Below, one piece after another: positions 16,718 to 26,803 of a DNA stretch of 51,415 nucleotides. This stretch comes from Acidobacteriota bacterium. Lineage in GTDB: Bacteria > Acidobacteriota > Terriglobia > Bryobacterales > Bryobacteraceae. The notes under the pieces were generated by a model. It was not told the DNA's origin and did not search any database. It was given only the letters and a program-made list of their open reading frames with translations. How positions within the stretch are numbered: position 1 is the first letter of the stretch; each line of letters begins with the position of its first letter. The position numbers and the translations under genes were made by a program. The DNA lies in the NCBI GenBank assembly GCA_016870915.1, contig VFZY01000010.1, positions 1 to 51,415 of the forward strand, given 5' to 3'.

Positions 16718-18004
16718 CTAGGCGGGTTGCCCGGGGAACGCGCCCACAAGATCAATGATCGGCTTGCCCTGGGCGGCGAGCACGGCATGGATCTCCCTGG
16801 ACGGCTTCTGCGCCACGACGATATGGGTGGACCAGGCGAGCATGTCCTCAAGTGCGCGGTCCATCAGGCGCCCGATGTGCGGGATGGCGCTCAGAACGAA
16901 GCTCTTATTGGCCCCATAGATGGCATCGAGCTGGATATGCGGGTCGTAGATGCGCAGTTCGCGCCCCTTGCCAATCAACTGCTCCACCAGGTTCACCACC
17001 GGGCTTTCGCGCAGATCGTCGGTGTTTTCCTTGAACGCCAGCCCAAAGATTCCGGGCCGGGCGCCCGGCGGCAGATCGAGCACGGCGTGGACCGCGCGCT
17101 GCAATTGCCATTCGTTGCTGGGCAGCGTGCTTTCAAGCAGCGGAAGCTTCAGGTCCATGCGTAGCGCGCGATAGGTGAGCGCGCGCAGATCCTTCGGCAG
17201 ACAGGAACCGCCAAAAGCAAAGCCTGGCTTGAGATACGCCGCCGAGGTGTTCAGCTTGTCATCCTTGCACAGCGTCTCCATCACCTCGTGCCCGTCGACG
17301 CCCAGTCTTGCGGCCAGCGCTCCGATTTCGTTCGCAAAGGCCACTTTCACCGCATGGAAAGCGTTGCAGGCGTACTTGATCATCTCCGCGGTGCGCAGGC
17401 TGACCAGGCAGGGCGGAACATTGAGAGGAGCGTAGATGGAGGCCACGCGGGCCACGGCCTGAGCGTCATGGCCGCCCACCACCACCAGCGACGGCTCCAT
17501 GAAGTCCTTCATGGCGGCGCCTTCGCGCAGGAATTCAGGGTTTGAGACCACGCGCACCATCGGATGATCGCCAAGGGCGGGCATCACCACTTCCTCGCAG
17601 GTTCCCGGGAAAACCGTGCTGCGCACGGCCACCACCAGCGGCTTGGTACGCGAGGAGAGCGTGGCGGCAATCTCTTCCACCACCTTCCGCAACTGGCCCA
17701 ACCCCAAATTCCCGTTCTTTTCCGAAGGGGTTCCAACGCAAATCAGAGCGACATCGGCGTCGTGCACACCTTCTTCCACCGACGTGGTGGCGCCCAGACG
17801 GCCGGCCGCCACGCCCGACTTCACCATCTCCTCCAGGCCCGGCTCATAGAATGGCGCCCGGCCTTCCAGCACGCTCCGGACTTTGAATTCGTCCTTGTCA
17901 ATGCCGGTGACCCGGTGGCCGATGTGGGCAAAACAGGCGGCGGAGACACAGCCGACGTACCCAAGGCCGAGAATGGCTACATTTTGTTCAATATTTGCAC
18001 TCAT
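16718..18004 (-). CDS. Nucleotide-sugar dehydrogenase, most like GDP-mannose 6-dehydrogenase (AlgD)
   Basis: NAD-dependent four-electron oxidation of a nucleotide sugar to its uronic acid, supplying acidic sugar for EPS. The 428-residue length is normal. Seen: Rossmann motif VAILGLGYVG (8-17), ICVGTPSEKNGNLGLG, VVAVRSTVFPGT, VSNPEFLREGAAMKDF, TAEMIKYACNAFHAVKVAFANE and the catalytic cysteine in GFAFGGSCLPKDLRALTYRA (Cys about 267). Further on are NTDDLRESPVVNL and LIGKGRELRIYDPH. The PSEKNG, GANKSFV and IPHI features favour the AlgD branch over UDP-glucose dehydrogenases. Start ATG 18004 (MSANIEQN) is used; the frame extends upstream to 18100 without supporting signals. It is divergent from the kinase operon. 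Confidence 0.85.
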   Translation of the reverse strand: MSANIEQNVAILGLGYVGCVSAACFAHIGHRVTGIDKDEFKVRSVLEGRAPFYEPGLEEMVKSGVAAGRLGATTSVEEGVHDADVALICVGTPSEKNGNLGLGQLRKVVEEIAATLSSRTKPLVVAVRSTVFPGTCEEVVMPALGDHPMVRVVSNPEFLREGAAMKDFMEPSLVVVGGHDAQAVARVASIYAPLNVPPCLVSLRTAEMIKYACNAFHAVKVAFANEIGALAARLGVDGHEVMETLCKDDKLNTSAAYLKPGFAFGGSCLPKDLRALTYRALRMDLKLPLLESTLPSNEWQLQRAVHAVLDLPPGARPGIFGLAFKENTDDLRESPVVNLVEQLIGKGRELRIYDPHIQLDAIYGANKSFVLSAIPHIGRLMDRALEDMLAWSTHIVVAQKPSREIHAVLAAQGKPIIDLVGAFPGQPA

Positions 18005-18352
18005 AATGCCGTTTTCAGTATCCCAATCCGGCGCCTTTGCACACAATGGACGCCCACGCGCAGGGACGGAATGTCCTCTGCAAGGACTCATCGACGGCAA
18101 CGGAACGGTTCAAGCGTAAGCTTTCGAACCGCCTTACATCATTTCGAGAATCACTCTAAACGATTGCATCACAACGATTTACAAAATAATTCACGCCATC
18201 CCTAATTTGGGGTGAGATTCCAGTCGAGTATTACCAACAACAGGATTGTATAGCCAATTCGGGCCATCCGGCGATCGGTTAAAAAACCGAGACCTGGGAC
18301 TGGCCGGGCGGCAGCTTTGCCCGGAAGCCGAAGGCTGCGTTCCAAAACCCTT
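18005..18352. other. Divergent regulatory region with hairpins
   Basis: About 350 bp without a gene between the dehydrogenase and the antiterminator remnant. It is visibly more AT-rich around 18130-18260. Structures seen: a stem CGGTTC/GAACCG (18106-18111 and 18126-18131) with inner AAGC/GCTT; TCGGTT-AAAA-AACCGA near 18280; and CCGGGC/GCCCGG at 18304-18309 and 18319-18324. The last has GGCGGCAGCTT in and beside its loop, close to the ops pause element used by NusG-family specificity factors (GGCGGTAG). No convincing -35/-10 pair was found. Confidence 0.4.
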
Positions 18353-18888
18353 ATGTTGAAACCCGGCTGCTGGTATGCCCTGAAAGTGAAGCCGCGAGCG
18401 GAAAAAGCGTCTTCGCCGCCGCTCAGGCGAAAGGATTTGAGCCCTTTCTGCCGATCTACAGGGTGCGGAAACAATGGTCGGACAGGGTGATGGAGTAAGA
18501 ATGGCCGCTCTTTCCCGGTTATCTGCTGGTGCAAGCCACCGCGGACATGCCGGGGCGGCTGGTGGAAGCCCCGGGGGCTCTGGGATTTGTGGGTTTTGGC
18601 TCCGGGCCGGAGCCGGTGCCCGATCACGAGGTTGAGACAATCCGGACGCTCACCCGGTCCGGACGTGCACTGAGCCCGCATCCTTACCTACGGGTGGGGA
18701 GCCGGGTGAGGGTGGAGACAGGGCCGCTGGATGGAGTTGAGGGCGTCCTCGAACAGGTGCGAGGGGCCGGGCGGCTGGTGGTAAGCGTGAATCTGCTGAT
18801 GCGGAGCGTTCTGGTCACCCTGGACGGTGATCGTGTAGCGCCGCTGGCGGTGAAAGGGACAAGCGCCGGACAACATGTCCAACGATAA
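18353..18888 (+). pseudogene. NusG-like transcription antiterminator (RfaH/UpxY/LoaP type), broken
   Basis: Specialised NusG paralogues let RNA polymerase read through long EPS operons. Here ATG 18353 opens the NGN domain (CWYALKVKPRAEKAS). At about 18411-18415 the frame changes by one base and continues as AAAQAKGFEPFLPIYRVRKQWSDRVME. An in-frame TAA (18496-18498) then precedes EWPLFPGYLLVQATADMPGRLVEAPG. The C-terminal KOW domain is well preserved (LRVGSRVRVETGPLDGVEGVLE...RLVVSVNLLMRSVLVTLD). So there is one frameshift and one nonsense codon in an otherwise conserved gene. Its 3' end overlaps the kinase gene by 14 bp, showing it was the first gene of that operon. Confidence 0.8.
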
Positions 18889-21142
18889 TCAGAACAACAT
18901 CGAGCAGCCGTACAACCGGGTACTGCCAAGCGTCATCGACGTGCGGGCGGGCGGAGCACTGGCGCCGCCGCTTCCGCAGGTGAACCTTGGCGACTCCGAA
19001 CCCGAGGAGGCGACCGTACCGCTCACCCATTATCTATGGGTGATCCGCCGGCATATCTGGAAGGTGGCGGCCTTTGTGACCGCGGCCGTGGCAGCCACGG
19101 TGGTGGTCTCCTCCCGGCTGACGCCGGTCTATGAATCGACGGCGACGGTCTATGTGGACCGCCAGGCGCCGGCCGGCATTGTGGGCCAGGAGTCCCAGAT
19201 GATTGCGCCGAGTTTCGACTCCGAGCAATTTGTCGCCACCCAGATGCGCCTCATCCAAAGCGACGCCGTGTTGCGGCCGGTGGTGCAGCGCTACCGCCTG
19301 CTCGACCACGAAACGCAGCTTGAGGGCGAGGAGCAGCAGCGTGACCGGGCGGTCGAGGCGCCCTACATCCTGAAGAAGTTGAAGGTCACGCGGCCTCCGA
19401 ACACCTACCTGCTCCAGATCTCCTACCGCTCCTCCGACGCCCAGCTCGCGGCCGACGTGGTGAATGGGATCGCCGAATCGTACATCGCCCACACCTACAA
19501 CATCCGCATCAAGTCCTCCACCGACCTGGCGCGCTTCATGGAGAAGCAGTTGGACGAGGTGCGGGCCAAGATGGAGAGCTCCTCACAGCGTCTTTCGCAG
19601 CTTGAAAAAGAGCTGAACGTGGTGAATCCGGAAGAAAAGACCAGCATCCAGACCGCGCGCCTGTTGCAGTTGAATACGGCCTACACGGCCGCCCAGGGCG
19701 ACCGCGTGCAGAAGCAGGCCGCCTATGACGCCACCAAGACGGGCCAGTTGGAAGCGCTCCAGGTATCGGGCCAGGGCGAGAGTCTGCGCAAGCTGCATGA
19801 GCGCCTGAATGAAGCGAGCGAAAAGTTTGCGCAGGTGAAGACGCACTTTGGCTCGAACCATCCCGAGTACCGCCGGGCGGCCGCCCAGCAGCGCGAAGTG
19901 GAGCGCCAGTTCGATGAGATGCGCCAGAACATCCGGCAGCGCGTGGAGGTGGAGTACCGCGAGTCGCTCGACCGGGAAAAGCGGCTGGAGGCCGAGGTGG
20001 CTCAGGCGAAGGTGGAGATGGACCGTATCAACGCCAGATCCGGCGAATACCAGAAGGTGAAGCGCGAGGCCGAGACCGACAAGACGCTCTATGAAGAGCT
20101 GGTGCGCAAGATTCGCGAGTCGAACATCAACGCCGGGTTCCAGAACAACACGGTGCGAGTGGCTGACCGCGGACGGCCGGGTTGGAAGCCGGTGTTCCCG
20201 AAGATCCCGCTCAACGCGGCGCTGGCCTTTGTCTTCAGCCTGCTGGTGGCGGTGGGTGCGGCGATCCTGAGCGACACGCTCGACAGCACGGTACGCGATC
20301 CGGAACAGGCCGCCCGCATGTTGAACACACACGTCATCGGAACGCTGCCGGCGGTGCGCGACATCAAGCAGTTGACGATTCCGGTGATGCTCGGCACGGG
20401 GCCCAATGGCGCCATGCAGATGTACAAGGGCCGGTCGCAGGACCGTCAGATCTCAACCTACGAGGAAGCGGTCCGCACGCTGCGCAGTTCGGTGCTGCTG
20501 ACGGACTTTGACCGCCGCATCCGCACCCTCCTGTTCACCAGTGCGACAGCGGGCGAAGGGAAGTCGACCACGGCAAGCCATCTGGCCTTTGTCCATGCCG
20601 AACAAAAGAAGCGCACGCTGCTGGTGGATTGCGATCTGCGCCGCCCCTCGCAGCACAAGATCTTCGGCGTGCCGTCAAATCTGGGTCTATCGAACGTTCT
20701 TAACGGCGAGATCGGCTGGCGGCAGGCCCTGATCCGGCTGGAAACGAATCCGAATCTCGACATCCTGACGGCGGGCCCGCCCAGCCGCCGGGCGGCGGAT
20801 CTGGTGGGCCCCATGATTCAGGGCCTGGTGGAAGAGATGAGCAAGGACTACGATCTGATCGTGCTGGACGGGCCGCCGCTGCTGGGCTTTGCCGAGAGCC
20901 TGCAGATGGCCAGTTCGGCCGATGGCGTGATCGTGGTGACGCGCGCTGGCGAGACCAGCCGCAAGGCGGTGGGCGCGGCGATGAATACGCTGGCCCGGCT
21001 TCGCGCCAACGCCGTGGGCCTGGTGCTCAATCAGGTGAAGAAGCACCATAGCGATCACTACTACTACTATGGGTATTACGGCAAGTACTACAAGCGCTAT
21101 CAGACGGATCAGGAGGATGCCACCAAGACGGTGGAAGCCTGA
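18875..21142 (+). CDS. Wzc-type chain-length regulator/tyrosine autokinase (BY-kinase)
   Basis: Inner-membrane protein (755 residues) controlling EPS polymerisation and export. Order: cytoplasmic N-terminus, first membrane helix about 62-80, a long periplasmic Wzz/coiled-coil region (to about 440), second helix AALAFVFSLLVAVGAAIL (about 447-464), then the kinase. Seen in the kinase: Walker A SATAGEGKSTTASHL (about 551-565), Walker A' LLVDCDLRRP (about 583-592), Walker B DLIVLDGPPLL (about 659-669) and a tyrosine cluster HYYYYGYYGKYYKRY near the C-terminus for autophosphorylation. ATG 18875 overlaps the antiterminator remnant. It pairs functionally with the Wza-like channel at 6826. Confidence 0.9.
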   Translation: MSNDNQNNIEQPYNRVLPSVIDVRAGGALAPPLPQVNLGDSEPEEATVPLTHYLWVIRRHIWKVAAFVTAAVAATVVVSSRLTPVYESTATVYVDRQAPAGIVGQESQMIAPSFDSEQFVATQMRLIQSDAVLRPVVQRYRLLDHETQLEGEEQQRDRAVEAPYILKKLKVTRPPNTYLLQISYRSSDAQLAADVVNGIAESYIAHTYNIRIKSSTDLARFMEKQLDEVRAKMESSSQRLSQLEKELNVVNPEEKTSIQTARLLQLNTAYTAAQGDRVQKQAAYDATKTGQLEALQVSGQGESLRKLHERLNEASEKFAQVKTHFGSNHPEYRRAAAQQREVERQFDEMRQNIRQRVEVEYRESLDREKRLEAEVAQAKVEMDRINARSGEYQKVKREAETDKTLYEELVRKIRESNINAGFQNNTVRVADRGRPGWKPVFPKIPLNAALAFVFSLLVAVGAAILSDTLDSTVRDPEQAARMLNTHVIGTLPAVRDIKQLTIPVMLGTGPNGAMQMYKGRSQDRQISTYEEAVRTLRSSVLLTDFDRRIRTLLFTSATAGEGKSTTASHLAFVHAEQKKRTLLVDCDLRRPSQHKIFGVPSNLGLSNVLNGEIGWRQALIRLETNPNLDILTAGPPSRRAADLVGPMIQGLVEEMSKDYDLIVLDGPPLLGFAESLQMASSADGVIVVTRAGETSRKAVGAAMNTLARLRANAVGLVLNQVKKHHSDHYYYYGYYGKYYKRYQTDQEDATKTVEA

Positions 21143-21162
21143 GGGGAGTCCGGCGGGCGCGC

Positions 21163-22083
21163 GTGGCGCCGCACACTAACCGAAAGCCGGACACACATTT
21201 GAAACCACGCAAGGGAATCCTGCTGGCGGGCGGAAGCGCCACACGGCTGCGGCCCGCCACCTCAGTGATCAGCAAGCAACTGCTGCCGGTCTATGACAAA
21301 CCGATGGTGTATTACCCGCTGTCGACGCTGATGCTGGGGGGGATGCGCGAGGTGCTGCTGATCTCGACACCGCAGGATCTGCCGTTATTCGAGCGGTTGT
21401 TGGGCGACGGGAGCCGGCTGGGAATTCGCATGGCCTACAAGGCGCAGCCGAAGCCGGAGGGGCTGGCGCAGGCGCTGGTACTGGCTGAGGAGTTTCTGGA
21501 CGGAGCCCCTTCGTGCCTGATTCTCGGCGACAACATCTTCTACGGCCACGGATTGCCGGAGATGCTTCAGACATCGTCGCGGCAGGAGCGGGGGGCGACG
21601 GTTTTCGGCTATTTCGTGAACGATCCGGAGCGGTATGGCGTGGTGGAGTTTGACGGGGCTGGGCGGGCTGTATCGATTGAGGAAAAACCGGCACGGGCAC
21701 GATCGAACTATGCGGTGGTGGGGTTGTACTTCTACGATTCCGAAGCGCCGCGCCATGCGCGCGAGTTGAAGCCTTCGCCGCGCGGTGAGTACGAGATCAC
21801 GGATTTGAACAACGTTTACCTGAGGGCCGGGGAGTTGGAAGTGATGCGGATGGGCCGCGGCTTCGCCTGGCTTGACACCGGGACGTTTGAGTCGCTGCAG
21901 CAGGCGGGGAATTTCATTCAGGCGATCGAGGATCGCCAGGGCCTGAAGATCGGCTGCCTGGAAGAGACGGCGTACCGGATGGGGTACGTCACGCGTGAGC
22001 AACTGGCCGGGAACGCGGCCGAGTACAAGAATTCACCTTATGGGCAATACATCGCCCGGATTGTCCGCGACGGGAACGTCTGA
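21163..22083 (+). CDS. rfbA: Glucose-1-phosphate thymidylyltransferase (RmlA/RfbA)
   Basis: Makes dTDP-glucose, first step to dTDP-rhamnose. The product shows KGILLAGGSATRLRPATSVISKQLLPVYDKPMVYYPLSTLML, the nucleotide-binding signature of the family. ILGDNIFYGHGL, FGYFVNDPERYGVVEFD, SIEEKPARARSNYAVVGLYFYD, GEYEITDLNNVYL and GFAWLDTGT follow at normal spacing. Start is uncertain: GTG 21163 gives a 12-residue extension over normal RmlA, while TTG 21199 (LKPRKGILLAGG) matches usual length; neither has a good Shine-Dalgarno. It follows the kinase by 20 bp. No rmlB, rmlC or rmlD gene is in the window. Confidence 0.9.
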   Translation: MAPHTNRKPDTHLKPRKGILLAGGSATRLRPATSVISKQLLPVYDKPMVYYPLSTLMLGGMREVLLISTPQDLPLFERLLGDGSRLGIRMAYKAQPKPEGLAQALVLAEEFLDGAPSCLILGDNIFYGHGLPEMLQTSSRQERGATVFGYFVNDPERYGVVEFDGAGRAVSIEEKPARARSNYAVVGLYFYDSEAPRHARELKPSPRGEYEITDLNNVYLRAGELEVMRMGRGFAWLDTGTFESLQQAGNFIQAIEDRQGLKIGCLEETAYRMGYVTREQLAGNAAEYKNSPYGQYIARIVRDGNV

Positions 22084-22160
22084 TTTCCGGCCGGCCTCCG
22101 TTTGGGCCCGCCCGTCTCTGTCACGAACGGGCATTATCTATCACCAATCGTCCAGATAGA

Positions 22161-22203
22161 CAGGTGCATTCTACACCTGCGGGGACGAGAGGTATAGTAT
22201 AAT
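22161..22203 (+). promoter_or_regulatory. Putative promoter/operator of the first giant gene
   Basis: TATAAT at 22198-22203 is a consensus -10 box about 60 bp before the ATG. No good -35 lies 16-18 bp upstream; instead there is an inverted repeat CAGGTG-CATTCTA-CACCTG (22161-22179) in that place, which could bind an activator. The gene has AAGGAG at 22247-22252. Confidence 0.45.
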
Positions 22204-22262
22204 TTCTTACAAAACCCTCCGCTCGTACCGTAGCACCAACCCTGAGAAGGAGAAAAATCCAG

Positions 22263-25200
22263 ATGAAACTGTTCGGGCTTGCCCTGATGATGGGAACTCG
22301 CGCGCTTGCCCAGGTTGGGATTCCGTTGGAAGGACAGGAGACATCCACCACGTCCACCATCGCGAACCTCACCGTTGCCGGCGTCACCTCAACGCAGGCG
22401 ATTATCAACTACACCTCGCCAGTCACCTCGCCGTGTACGGTCGAAGTGTCTGAAAATACTTCGTTTAACCCGCTTGTGAACGACGTCAACCCAATGCTTT
22501 TCCCCGGCTCGAACCTCGACAATCGAGTGGGCGGGGTGTTCGAGACCGGATTTCGTAGTTTCGTGGCCGGCCGGCACACCATGCAGTATCGCCAGACCAG
22601 TGTCAACCCGTTCGCGGCCCCCGACAACCGGCGGTATAGCCGGGCCCTCCAAGCCAACACGCTCCACTACTACAGGATCACCTGCGGCATCATCACCGCC
22701 ACGGGGACCTTTCAGACCAGCAACATCCCCCTGGGGAAAAACTTCAATGAGCTGCCAGGAAGTGACCACCGGTTCGTCGGCACCTACAACTGGCCCACCA
22801 TCGACCCCTCCGATCGCTCCCAGACCATGACGGACCCCTCCACGGGCCTTCTCGTCAAACGCCTCACCACCTCCACCGACTCCGTCTCCACGCAGTTGAA
22901 CAAGCCCGTAGCCCGGTGCCGCGGCTGGCGTTGGGAAGGTATCGTCCCCGGTGTCAGTTGCAACCTGATCCAGGACAATAATCAGGCGACATCCTATTCC
23001 TTCGGCGCCCGTGACACGCTCCACATCGACCTTGGCGCCGAGGCCTACCTTCCGCCCGCCCACTTCGAGGTCAACGCGGTGCTGGTTCGGATGAAGGCTG
23101 CCATCGACGGCACGCCCACGGGGGAAGACCGGTTCGTCGACGTCTGCCTCACCATCAACGGAACCTTTTGCTCGTCGGACCGCAAGGCCGTCGACCTCAC
23201 CACCTGCTCTGCTACCGCGTACACCGGCGAGTGCGCCAACATCGGGTCCTTGAACCCCGGCGACTTGTGGCGTGCCTCCGGGTACAACAACTCAGCCGGA
23301 GCGCTGGGCAGCGCCGATTTCGGCGTCCTGATTCAACCCCGCACCACAACCCAGCCAAGGATCTCCATTTACCATGCCCGCTACGACATCCAGGGCGGGC
23401 TGCGGTACGGCTTCCCCTACTCCGGCGCCGACAACCTGTGCTCGAACAATTCAACCACCGTGGCCGGCGACCCCCACTACATCTGCTGGGTGCCGGCAGG
23501 CTACAGCGGCCAGCGGGCAAGTCTCTATTCCATCAACGCAAACACCGGCCAGAGCTACCATCTGGGCGGCGCCCTCACGGGCACCAGCGTGTCCACAAAC
23601 AGCATGCCTTGCAACACGCTGTCGTTCGACCAGAACATCTGGAACCGTTTTTACTGCCTGGGCTCCACGGGAGGCAACACGGTGGTCCTCGCAGGCGAAT
23701 GGATCGGCCCCATGAACGTCAACAGCGCGGGGATCGCGGTGGAGCAGTACAACCCGGCGTTGCTCCGCTGGACCCTGCTCACTCCGGGCTCCAACCACAT
23801 CAAGAACCTGATCGCCGCCTATGAACCACGGTTCAACGCCGGCTGGCAGGCCAACAGTTATTGCAACCTCCAAAGCACCCAGAAGAACAACCTGATCATC
23901 CTCTGCATCGCTTTCCAGGACAATCATGCCTGGGTGGTGGCTTTCAACCCGGGCAACAACCTGCCGCTCGGCAGCGGCGGCACAGGCAGCGTCGTCGCCG
24001 CCATTCCGAGCTGGGACACGCCCGCCACCCGCTGGTGCGCGCTCCACTCGGTGATTGACGGCCCGGCGGACTCGCCCACCGTCAACCTCACCATCGTCGC
24101 GCACGGCAATGGCAGCACCGCCGTCCCCACCATGTCCATGCCCACTTTCGGCGCCGGGCCTTACCGCGTGCGCGTGGCCGGCCCCACCGGCGGCGCCATC
24201 ACCGCCACCGACACCATCTTCACCATCCAGCCGATCAATGGTCTCTACGAACCCGTCGACCCCGACCCTCACACCTCGGAGGCTTCCAACGGCTATCTGA
24301 TGGATGCCAGGCCCGGCGATCTTTTCCGGATCCTTGACACCTCGACAGGCAACGAATGGGTGGAACTGGTCCAGAAGCTGCCCAATAACCAATGGGAGGT
24401 GCGGCGTGGCGCGGGGAACAACAACTCGCCGTACATGACCGGCACCGGGTTCACTGTTTTCTCCATCTACACACCCACCTACAGCCACGCGGCTGGCACC
24501 CAAATGTACGCCTACTGCCGCGGCAAGACGCTCGCCCGCGGAGACTCGGGCACAGTGTTCTGGAACTTCGAGACCGACCCGCGCGGCACAGGCATCAACT
24601 GCCCGGACTGCGTAGGCGCGGACTCAAGCCAGATCATCGAGCACATCAACACCGGCGGCCACGTCGTCAGCCGGAACAACAAAACGGTCATGATCGGCAA
24701 CCTGGATTCCGGGTGCCCCCGTGTCGACGGCAAGGCGCAATGCTGGGCCACACAGTTCGGCAATGAGGCAACCGCCTTCAACACCTATCCGGCGGTGCAT
24801 GCCAATGCCCAGCCATCGTTTGAAGGCGTCACTGGAGCGGGCATCACCAGCTTCACCTACCACCCCAGCTACAGCCAGACCCAATCCACGCCCTACGAAA
24901 AGGACCGCTCGTTCCTCGACATGGTTCCCATGACCTACGGTTTGGCCTACGGTACGTTCAATCTGGTGTCCGGCACCACCTCCGTCTACAAGGGGAGCGG
25001 CCTCACCCTCAACCCCACCAAGCAGTCGACCATTGCCACTTGCGGCGATCAGATTCTGCGCGATGAATCCGGCCCCACGCTCGGCAACAGCATCACTGAT
25101 GGGACCCAGTACCGCTACTGCATCGCCCGGAAACCTGGCGAGTGCCGGTCCGATTCCCTCGTGGGAGACACCTATGTGAGCTGCCCGGGCACCACCTATA

Positions 25201-25778
25201 AGTACTCAAGCGACCCGTCCACCGTCCGGCGCTGTTCCGTCACCGTCCTGCCGGGATACGCCCAAAGCACCGTTCGCGACATCTGCGTGGGCGATGCCTG
25301 GGCCTACTCGCAGTCCCTGGTGCAGGCCTCGGCGTGGCAGAGCAGCCCCAAGGGCGAGCTCAACCGCAACCTGGGTAACATCTTCGGCCGCTTCCATGCC
25401 CCGGAGACAGCCTACGCCAGCGCTCGTATGCTGCCAAGCGGCCCCTGGGCCCTGGTGCCCGCCTGGCCGCTGGGTGGCACCGAGGTGTTCCTGATGAAAG
25501 TCCCGCCCTATCCGGCCTCCGATGGCTTCGACCGCTCGAAGTTTGTTCCGGTGACTCTCAACTTCCTGCGGCCCAACGTGTTGGGAATCAACTCATTCAC
25601 GGTGGAGTTCGGCTATCTCGAAAACGCCCCCGAACCGTCCTTCCTCTGGTGCACCACACGCAAGGAGACCTGCGTCAAAGGCACGCTCAAAGGATTCTCT
25701 ACTACCAGATCCGGTTCCGGGACGCCACCGGCGCCCTCAAGACATCGTCGATGCGCACCGCCTACGCGGTTCCCTGAC
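22263..25778 (+). CDS. Giant secreted protein of unknown function, paralogue A (C-terminus disrupted)
   Basis: About 1,170 residues. A signal peptide (MKLFGLALMMGTRALAQ) precedes a fibronectin-III-like N-terminal domain (VAGVTSTQAIINYTSPVTSPCTVEVSE). Long beta-rich sequence with many cysteines follows (for example DVCLTINGTFCSSDRK, RWCALHSVIDG, NCPDCVGADSSQIIEHINTGGHVVSR). It is homologous end to end to the product of 26804-30730. At about 25690 the frame breaks: GTLK is followed one frame over by RILYYQIRFRDATGALKTSSMRTAYAVP and a TGA at 25776-25778. That tail matches HRIVYYRIRYRN of the paralogue, where about 27 more residues separate the parts. A deletion of roughly 80 bases that also shifted the frame explains this. 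Without correction the frame stays open to 26054, overlapping the opposite gene. No known family recognised. Confidence 0.65.
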
Positions 25779-25789
25779 GACTCTCGAAA

Positions 25790-25824
25790 AATCCGGGAGC
25801 CGGAACCATGGGCTCCCGGATTTC
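25790..25824. terminator. Convergent terminator, strongest for the minus strand
   Basis: A perfect 13-bp stem, AAATCCGGGAGCC (25790-25802) with GGCTCCCGGATTT (25812-25824), has a 9-base loop. On the minus strand it is followed by TTTTTCG, a proper T-tract, for the gene ending at 25848. On the plus strand only ATTTCGG follows, so it acts mainly leftward while also lying 12 bp after the natural stop of giant gene A. Confidence 0.8.
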
Positions 25825-25847
25825 GGACCCTCCCCTCTTGCCTTGGC

Positions 25848-26747
25848 TTAAGGCTCCAGGTAGATGGCCGGCGGCAGAGTGTTCGACGCCGTGATCGTCC
25901 CGCAACTGGCCGGGAACGTGACGTCGCCCGCAACCCACGTCAAGGCGGCCACGGTTCCAGCCCTCTTCACCGTGCCCGCGTTCAGAATGTCGAGACCCGA
26001 AGCATGAACCGCGCCCGCCCAGAGCTGTACGCCCGTGGCCGAACCCGTGAATGAGACATGATAGACGCCCGGGTTCAGCGTGAGCGCCGGCGACAGAGTT
26101 ACCGTCTTCGCGCCCGTGGTGGCGCTGCTCGCCACCGCCGACTGGGCCAGCATCGTCCCACAAGCCTGATCCCAGATCGCAAACTTCATCGTCGAGCCGG
26201 CCGAGGCGGCGAAGACGTTGACGCTCAACCGTCCCACGGTGATGGCTTCCGACACCACGATCTGGTACACCCGGTGGGTGCCGCTCACCGTAAATGGCGT
26301 CGTGGCCGAGCCGCTGCTGCCGAACGGCGACCAGAAGCCGAAGCCCACACTGGAGGTAAGCAGAGGGCTCCACCCGCTGGCCAGCCGGCCGGTACCATTG
26401 GCTTTCACGATGGCATTGGCGCCCGGCGTGGCCGTGGCCACTTCGTCAGCCCCGCCATGCTGGTGCGAATTGGCGTGCGGACCGCCCGCCCCGCCGCTCA
26501 CCTGCGCCCAGTTGTTGTCGGTTGAGCACAGGTGCAGGTTCTGGCCGGCCAGACTGGTGGTCCGGAAGAACATCTCCCCGGCCGAACAGGTGGCGGGCAG
26601 CGTGGCGCCGCTCTTGGCGGGCTTCGTAAGGGTGGCCGCGGAGGCATCCAGGCTGCCCTGAATCGTCCGTCCGCCATTGATTGTCGTTTGCCCCTGAAGA
26701 AGGGTTGCGGCCAGCGTCGCGCCGGCCAGCAGGATTCTGGTCTTCAT
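25848..26747 (-). CDS. Secreted tail-fibre-like protein, short paralogue
   Basis: A 299-residue exported protein. ATG 26747 is chosen because GAGGACACTT lies upstream and it opens a signal peptide (MKTRILLAGATLAATLLQGQ). It has LPATCSAGEMFFRTTSLAGQNLHLC, the same module as LPATCQTGETYW..AGRNLLGC in the 14517 protein, then a spacer with HANSHQHGGADEV typical of phage tail proteins. The C-terminal half (FTVSGTHRVYQIVVSEAITVGRLSVNVFAAS...NPGVYHVSFTG) looks like a jelly-roll carbohydrate-binding or tip domain. It sits 56 bp downstream of giant gene B and ends at the strong terminator, so the two are probably co-transcribed. Confidence 0.7.
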   Translation of the reverse strand: MKTRILLAGATLAATLLQGQTTINGGRTIQGSLDASAATLTKPAKSGATLPATCSAGEMFFRTTSLAGQNLHLCSTDNNWAQVSGGAGGPHANSHQHGGADEVATATPGANAIVKANGTGRLASGWSPLLTSSVGFGFWSPFGSSGSATTPFTVSGTHRVYQIVVSEAITVGRLSVNVFAASAGSTMKFAIWDQACGTMLAQSAVASSATTGAKTVTLSPALTLNPGVYHVSFTGSATGVQLWAGAVHASGLDILNAGTVKRAGTVAALTWVAGDVTFPASCGTITASNTLPPAIYLEP

Positions 26748-26803
26748 AAGTGTCCTCTGTTGTGTTCGAAGTTTCCCTGGTATGTTTTCGCGAAGGCGGC
26801 GCG

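Noticed and set aside
25779-26054. Extension of giant gene A to 26054 as a real C-terminus
   Set aside because: The sequence after about 25690 in that frame is Arg/Pro-rich, antisense to the neighbouring gene, and the matching tail lies in another frame ending at 25778.
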